Shown here: piece after piece, positions 24,995 through 28,873 of the stretch
How positions within the stretch are numbered: the first letter of the stretch is position 1
Layout: each line of letters begins with the position of its first letter
Position numbers and translations under genes: made by a program
The notes under the pieces: model-generated
Database searches by the model: none
What the model was told of the DNA's origin: nothing
What the model saw: only the letters and a program-made list of their open reading frames with translations
Source of the DNA: an uncultured Pseudomonadota bacterium
GTDB lineage: Bacteria; Pseudomonadota; Gammaproteobacteria; Burkholderiales; SG8-39
Direction: 5' to 3'
Assembly: GCA_903909415.1 (NCBI GenBank)
Contig: CAIVVS010000120.1
Span: 1 to 28,873, forward strand
DNA: 28,873 nucleotides

Positions 24995-26908
24995 TCAGAG
25001 CAAACCGGCGACACGATGCCCGGCGTGGGTGGCACCGATGATCCCGGCCGCGCCGCTGCATTCGCCGATCGCGTGCACCTCCAGGCCGTCGCGCAGCCAC
25101 GGCTGGCGCGCCGCGCCGGGCTCCGGTTCCTCCGGCAGCGCGAAAACGATCAGGTCCGCCATTCTTTGCACCGTCACGCCTCCAGTTCCGGACAGGACAG
25201 CACCACCCGGCGCAACGGAGTGCAATGCATGGCCGAACAGCAACTCGACCTGGTGTTGCTGCAGTTCACGCGGCACGACGAGTCGGTCGACGATGTTCAG
25301 GTCCTCGCCATAGTCGGCGGCCGGGTCGGCCAGCATGACCCGGTGGCCGGTCTGCGCCAGATGCCAGGCGGCCTCCGCGCCACGCTTGCCGGCGCCGAGG
25401 ATCAGCACCGGCGCACCGGGCTGCGGTGGCAGGGCCAGGGCCGACAGGACGTCCAGCATGCGGGGACCGCCGGGCACGGGCGCAGGCACCGGCCAGCGTG
25501 CGCCAGTGGCCACCACCAGCGCGTCCGCATCGACATCGGCCGGTCCGATTCGGCTGCCGAGCTGAACGCGGACTCCGGCGCGCCCGAGTTCCGACTCATA
25601 CCAGCGCAGCAGGCGCGGCAGGGTGCGCTTGAAAGGCAGGCCCGCCGCGATGCGCAACTGGCCGCCTACCAGGTGCGATGCATCGTGCAGGTGCACCTCA
25701 TGGCCGCGCGCCGCGGAGCTGAGCGCGCACTGGATGCCGGCCGGGCCGGCGCCGGCGACCAGCACGCGGCGGGCACGGCGCGCGGGGACGATGGCCTCGC
25801 CCTCGCGGCCGGTACGCGGGTTGATGGCGCACAGCGCGCGCGCCCCGCTCTGCTCGCGGTGCAGGCAGGTGTTGCAGCGTATGCAGGGGCGTATTTCATC
25901 CACGCGCCCGGACAGCAGCTTGTCCGCGAGTTGCGGGTCGGCGAACTGGGGACGCGCATGCGACACGAAGTCGGCCCGGCCGTCGGCGACGATGGACTCG
26001 GCCAGGTCCGGGTCGTGGATCGCGCAGGAGGCGATCACCGGGATGCCGGCCGCCTCGCGGATCGGCCTGGCGTAGCCCACGAACGGCCCCTCCTCCAGGT
26101 ACATCGGCAGCACGCGCTTTTCCATCGCGCGGTAGGTGCCGGCCGACACATGGATCAGGTCCACGCCGGACTCGGCCAGGCCCCGCGCCACCTGGCCGTA
26201 GCTGGTGACGTCCAGGCCGCCGGGCAGGAAATCCTCGCCGTTCAGGCGCACGCACAGCAGCCGGTGCGGGCCAAGTTGCTCGCGCACCGCGCGCACCACC
26301 TCCAGCGGGAACCGCATGCGCGCCTCGAACGAGCCGCCGTAGGCGTCGGTGCGCACGTTGGTCGCGGGCGACAGGAAGGTGTTGAGCAGGTAGCCGTGCG
26401 CCGCGTGCAGCTCGATCAGGTCGAAACCCGCCTGCACGAGGCGCCGCGCCGCCTGGCGATGGTCCTCCACCAGCTGCGTGATCTCGTCCAGCGTCATCTC
26501 GGACGGCACGCGCTTGCCCTCCATCCAGGGGATGGGCGACGGCGCGAGCATCGGCGGGTCGGGAATCACGCGCTGGCTGCCGCAATGGCCCAGCTGCAGC
26601 CCGGCGACCGCGCCCTCGGCCTTGATCGCCTCGGCGAGGTCGCTCAGGCCCGGGATCATCAGGTCGTTGTGCGCGCCCAGTTGCGCGTGGAAGGCGCGGC
26701 TGCCGAGGTCATCCATGAAGGTGATCTCGGCGATCACCATGCCCACGCCGCCGCGGGCCCGCGCCCGGTAGTACTCCACCGTCTGCGGGGTGACGCTGCC
26801 GTCCGGGGCGGCGTACATGGCGCACATGGGCGCCATCACCAGCCGGTTGCGAACCGGCACGCCGCGCAGCTTCAGCGGCCGGGACAGCGCGACGGGGGGC
26901 GCGCCCAT
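24995..26908 (-). CDS. FMN/4Fe-4S/FAD NADH:flavin oxidoreductase, 2,4-dienoyl-CoA reductase family
   Basis: 637 residues. Residues 1 to about 340 form an old-yellow-enzyme TIM barrel (RNRLVMAPM; LQLGHCGSQ; ELHAAHGYLLNTFLSP; R-T-D-YGGS; FEARMRFPLEV). About 345-370 carries the iron-sulfur motif C-x2-C-x2-C-x11-C in CIRCNTCLHREQSGARALC. An FAD-binding GAGPAG fold begins near 388 and a pyridine-nucleotide fold (GAGKRG) near 510. This is the architecture of FadH-type dienoyl-CoA reductase, trimethylamine dehydrogenase and BaiCD-like enone reductases. The substrate is probably an unsaturated acyl-CoA, enone or amine. It lies 13 bp after the ABC ATPase gene in the same operon, with a GAGG about 11 nt before its ATG, so a catabolic role with the imported substrate is likely. 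Substrate not determinable. Confidence 0.88.
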   Translation of the reverse strand: MGAPPVALSRPLKLRGVPVRNRLVMAPMCAMYAAPDGSVTPQTVEYYRARARGGVGMVIAEITFMDDLGSRAFHAQLGAHNDLMIPGLSDLAEAIKAEGAVAGLQLGHCGSQRVIPDPPMLAPSPIPWMEGKRVPSEMTLDEITQLVEDHRQAARRLVQAGFDLIELHAAHGYLLNTFLSPATNVRTDAYGGSFEARMRFPLEVVRAVREQLGPHRLLCVRLNGEDFLPGGLDVTSYGQVARGLAESGVDLIHVSAGTYRAMEKRVLPMYLEEGPFVGYARPIREAAGIPVIASCAIHDPDLAESIVADGRADFVSHARPQFADPQLADKLLSGRVDEIRPCIRCNTCLHREQSGARALCAINPRTGREGEAIVPARRARRVLVAGAGPAGIQCALSSAARGHEVHLHDASHLVGGQLRIAAGLPFKRTLPRLLRWYESELGRAGVRVQLGSRIGPADVDADALVVATGARWPVPAPVPGGPRMLDVLSALALPPQPGAPVLILGAGKRGAEAAWHLAQTGHRVMLADPAADYGEDLNIVDRLVVPRELQQHQVELLFGHALHSVAPGGAVLSGTGGVTVQRMADLIVFALPEEPEPGAARQPWLRDGLEVHAIGECSGAAGIIGATHAGHRVAGLL

Positions 26909-26921
26909 GCGGCTCAGGTCC

Positions 26922-27700
<779 letters not shown>

Positions 27701-27704
<4 letters not shown>

Positions 27705-28465
27705 AGCGCCCGCCACCAGACGCGCTTGGCGGCGATCTCCACCAGCATGTAGAGCGCGCCCGCGACCAGCGAGATCGCCACCAGCGCGGCGAACAGCAGG
27801 TCGGTCTTGGCATTGGCATTGGCCAGCAGGATGAGGCTGCCCAGGCCCTTCTCGGACCCGACGAACTCGCCCGCGATGGCGCCTATCACCGCCAGCGGCA
27901 TCGCCATCTTGCAGCCATCCATGATGGACGGCAGCGCGCTAGGCACCTGCAGGCGCCGGAAGGTGGTCCAGTGGGAGGCGCCGATGGCGCGGAAGTGCTC
28001 CAGCAGGTGCGCGGGCGTCCCGGCGAGCCCGCCCAGCGTGGAGATCACCACGGGAAAGAACGCGAACAGGAACGCCATCAACACCTTGGACGACAGGCCG
28101 AATCCGAACCAGATCACCATCAGCGGCGCGAGTGCGATCTTGGGCAGGCCCTGGAACACGGCGATCGCCGGGTACACGGTGCGCCGGAACCACGGCCACG
28201 CGAAAATCGCCAGCCCCAGCGCCATGCCACCCGCCACCGCGCAGACGTAGCCCAGCACCACTTCCCATGCGGTCACCAGCGACTCGCGCAGCAGGATCAC
28301 GCGCTGGTCCCAGAAAGTGGCCAGTATCTTGGACAGGGGGGGCAGCAGGTAGGGCTTGATCTGGAACAGCGTGACCGCGTTTTCCCAGAGCACGGCCACC
28401 ACTGCGAAGGCCAGCAGCGGATCGGTCACGGCGCGCCAGCGCCCGGCCATGAAACCCAGCGGCAT
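27701..28465 (-). CDS. ABC transporter permease, TauC/SsuC-like
   Basis: 254 residues with about six membrane helices, from LLAFAVVAVLWENAV to LLFAALVAISLVAGALYMLVEI. The cytoplasmic coupling (EAA) loop is HFRAIGASHWTTFRRLQVPSALPSI, typical of the binding-protein-dependent permease family for sulfonates, nitrate and similar ligands. The ATG at 28465 has AGGG 7 nt upstream and lies 9 nt after the stop of the dioxygenase-like gene. The stop overlaps the ATPase start. It forms a homodimeric inner-membrane pore with the ATPase at 26922-27704. Confidence 0.9.
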
Positions 28466-28474
28466 CGGTGCGCC

Positions 28475-28873
28475 CTAGTTCTTGGCGTCTGCGGCTTCGG
28501 CCGGCGCCGGACCCCATTCGGGCGGCGGTACCAGGAACCGCTTGAAGTGCCACTGGTCGAACCCGTCCAGGTCCATCGGCCAGACGCTGGCCTTGTACGG
28601 TTGGTCCGCCGTCACCTGGACCATGTCGCAGTAATACTCGACATAGTTGCCGTCCGGGTCCTTGAACACCAGGAACACGTTCTCCCCCGGACCATGCTTG
28701 CCGATGCCGCGCACGATCTCCACCCCCTTGTCCTGCAGGAAGCGGCCCATCTGCTCGACCTCGTCCAGGTTGGCGAGCTCGTAGGAGAAGTGCTCGAGGC
28801 CCGGCCGCCCGGGACGGTAGGTGTCCCCGTGCACCCCGTCAGCTCCCGGGCCGGGGGGGACCTGCGCCAGCGC
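28475..28873 (-). CDS. VOC superfamily extradiol dioxygenase-like protein, 5' end missing
   Basis: The frame runs open to the right edge, so the N-terminal part lies outside; 132 residues are visible. The C-terminal VOC half is seen: LEHFSYEL (metal-ligand His), then GPGENVFLVFKDPDGNYVEYYCD with the ligand Glu and the family's DPDGN turn. A 60-residue tail with WPMDLDGFDQWHF follows. This resembles catechol 2,3-dioxygenase-type ring-cleavage enzymes, normally about 300 residues, though other VOC enzymes are possible. It leads the visible operon with an ABC permease/ATPase and an enone-reductase-like flavoprotein, consistent with uptake and degradation of an aromatic compound. The GTG at 28834 is not taken as the start because coding-like sequence continues upstream of it. 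Confidence 0.75.
   Translation of the reverse strand, partial: ALAQVPPGPGADGVHGDTYRPGRPGLEHFSYELANLDEVEQMGRFLQDKGVEIVRGIGKHGPGENVFLVFKDPDGNYVEYYCDMVQVTADQPYKASVWPMDLDGFDQWHFKRFLVPPPEWGPAPAEAADAKN

Noticed and set aside
28475..28834. Complete small VOC protein starting at the GTG at 28834
   Set aside because: The frame continues open to the window edge with plausible protein sequence, and the visible part matches only the C-terminal half of a ring-cleavage enzyme.

Overview
This window is high-GC DNA from what is most likely a betaproteobacterium of the Burkholderiales type. The reasons are tightly packed operons with 4-bp ATGA/GTGA overlaps, a secretin-plus-pseudopilin cluster of a kind common in that group, and a very large multicopper oxidase resembling MofA of Leptothrix. 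No rRNA, tRNA, insertion sequence, integrase or CRISPR array was seen.

Layout. (1) 2-4673, + strand: the end of a type II secretion / type IV pilus-like cluster, with a GspC/PilP-like protein (5' end outside the window), a lipoprotein secretin carrying TPR and cohesin-like modules, two class III pseudopilins and one atypical pseudopilin. A strong hairpin at 4721-4761 separates it from (2) 4855-5577, - strand: another prepilin-like protein. Its long upstream region (5578-5830) holds a candidate structured RNA with paired ends and a U-tract, plus hairpins next to the ribosome binding site. (3) 5993-11551, - strand: an 1852-residue MofA-like multicopper oxidase, a putative Mn(II) oxidase. (4) 11822-16259, + strand, divergent from the oxidase: a beta-propeller protein, two SCO-type copper chaperones, and a protein that joins a c-type cytochrome domain to a type-1 periplasmic-binding-protein-like domain. 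(5) 16393-24300, + strand: a sensory block with an excisionase-type HTH/receiver response regulator, a LivK-like binding protein, a large histidine kinase with a LOV-like PAS domain, a PhnD-like binding protein and a second histidine kinase. (6) 24477-28873, - strand: a DUF1178 protein with its own promoter, an FMN/FeS/FAD oxidoreductase of the dienoyl-CoA reductase family, a TauB/SsuB-TauC/SsuC type ABC ATPase and permease, and the C-terminal part of a VOC extradiol dioxygenase-like protein cut by the window edge.

How the genes may work together. Regions 3-5 read as one extracytoplasmic metal/redox locus. The multicopper oxidase would oxidise its substrate outside the cytoplasm, SCO proteins could help copper loading, and the cytochrome could accept electrons. 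Two binding-protein/kinase pairs could feed one HTH/receiver regulator that controls the locus. This is inference from gene order and domain content. The most unusual parts are the cytochrome-binding-protein fusion and the two binding-protein/kinase pairs that share one regulator of uncommon domain order. Region 6 looks like an unrelated catabolic/uptake operon, probably for an aromatic or sulfonate-like compound.
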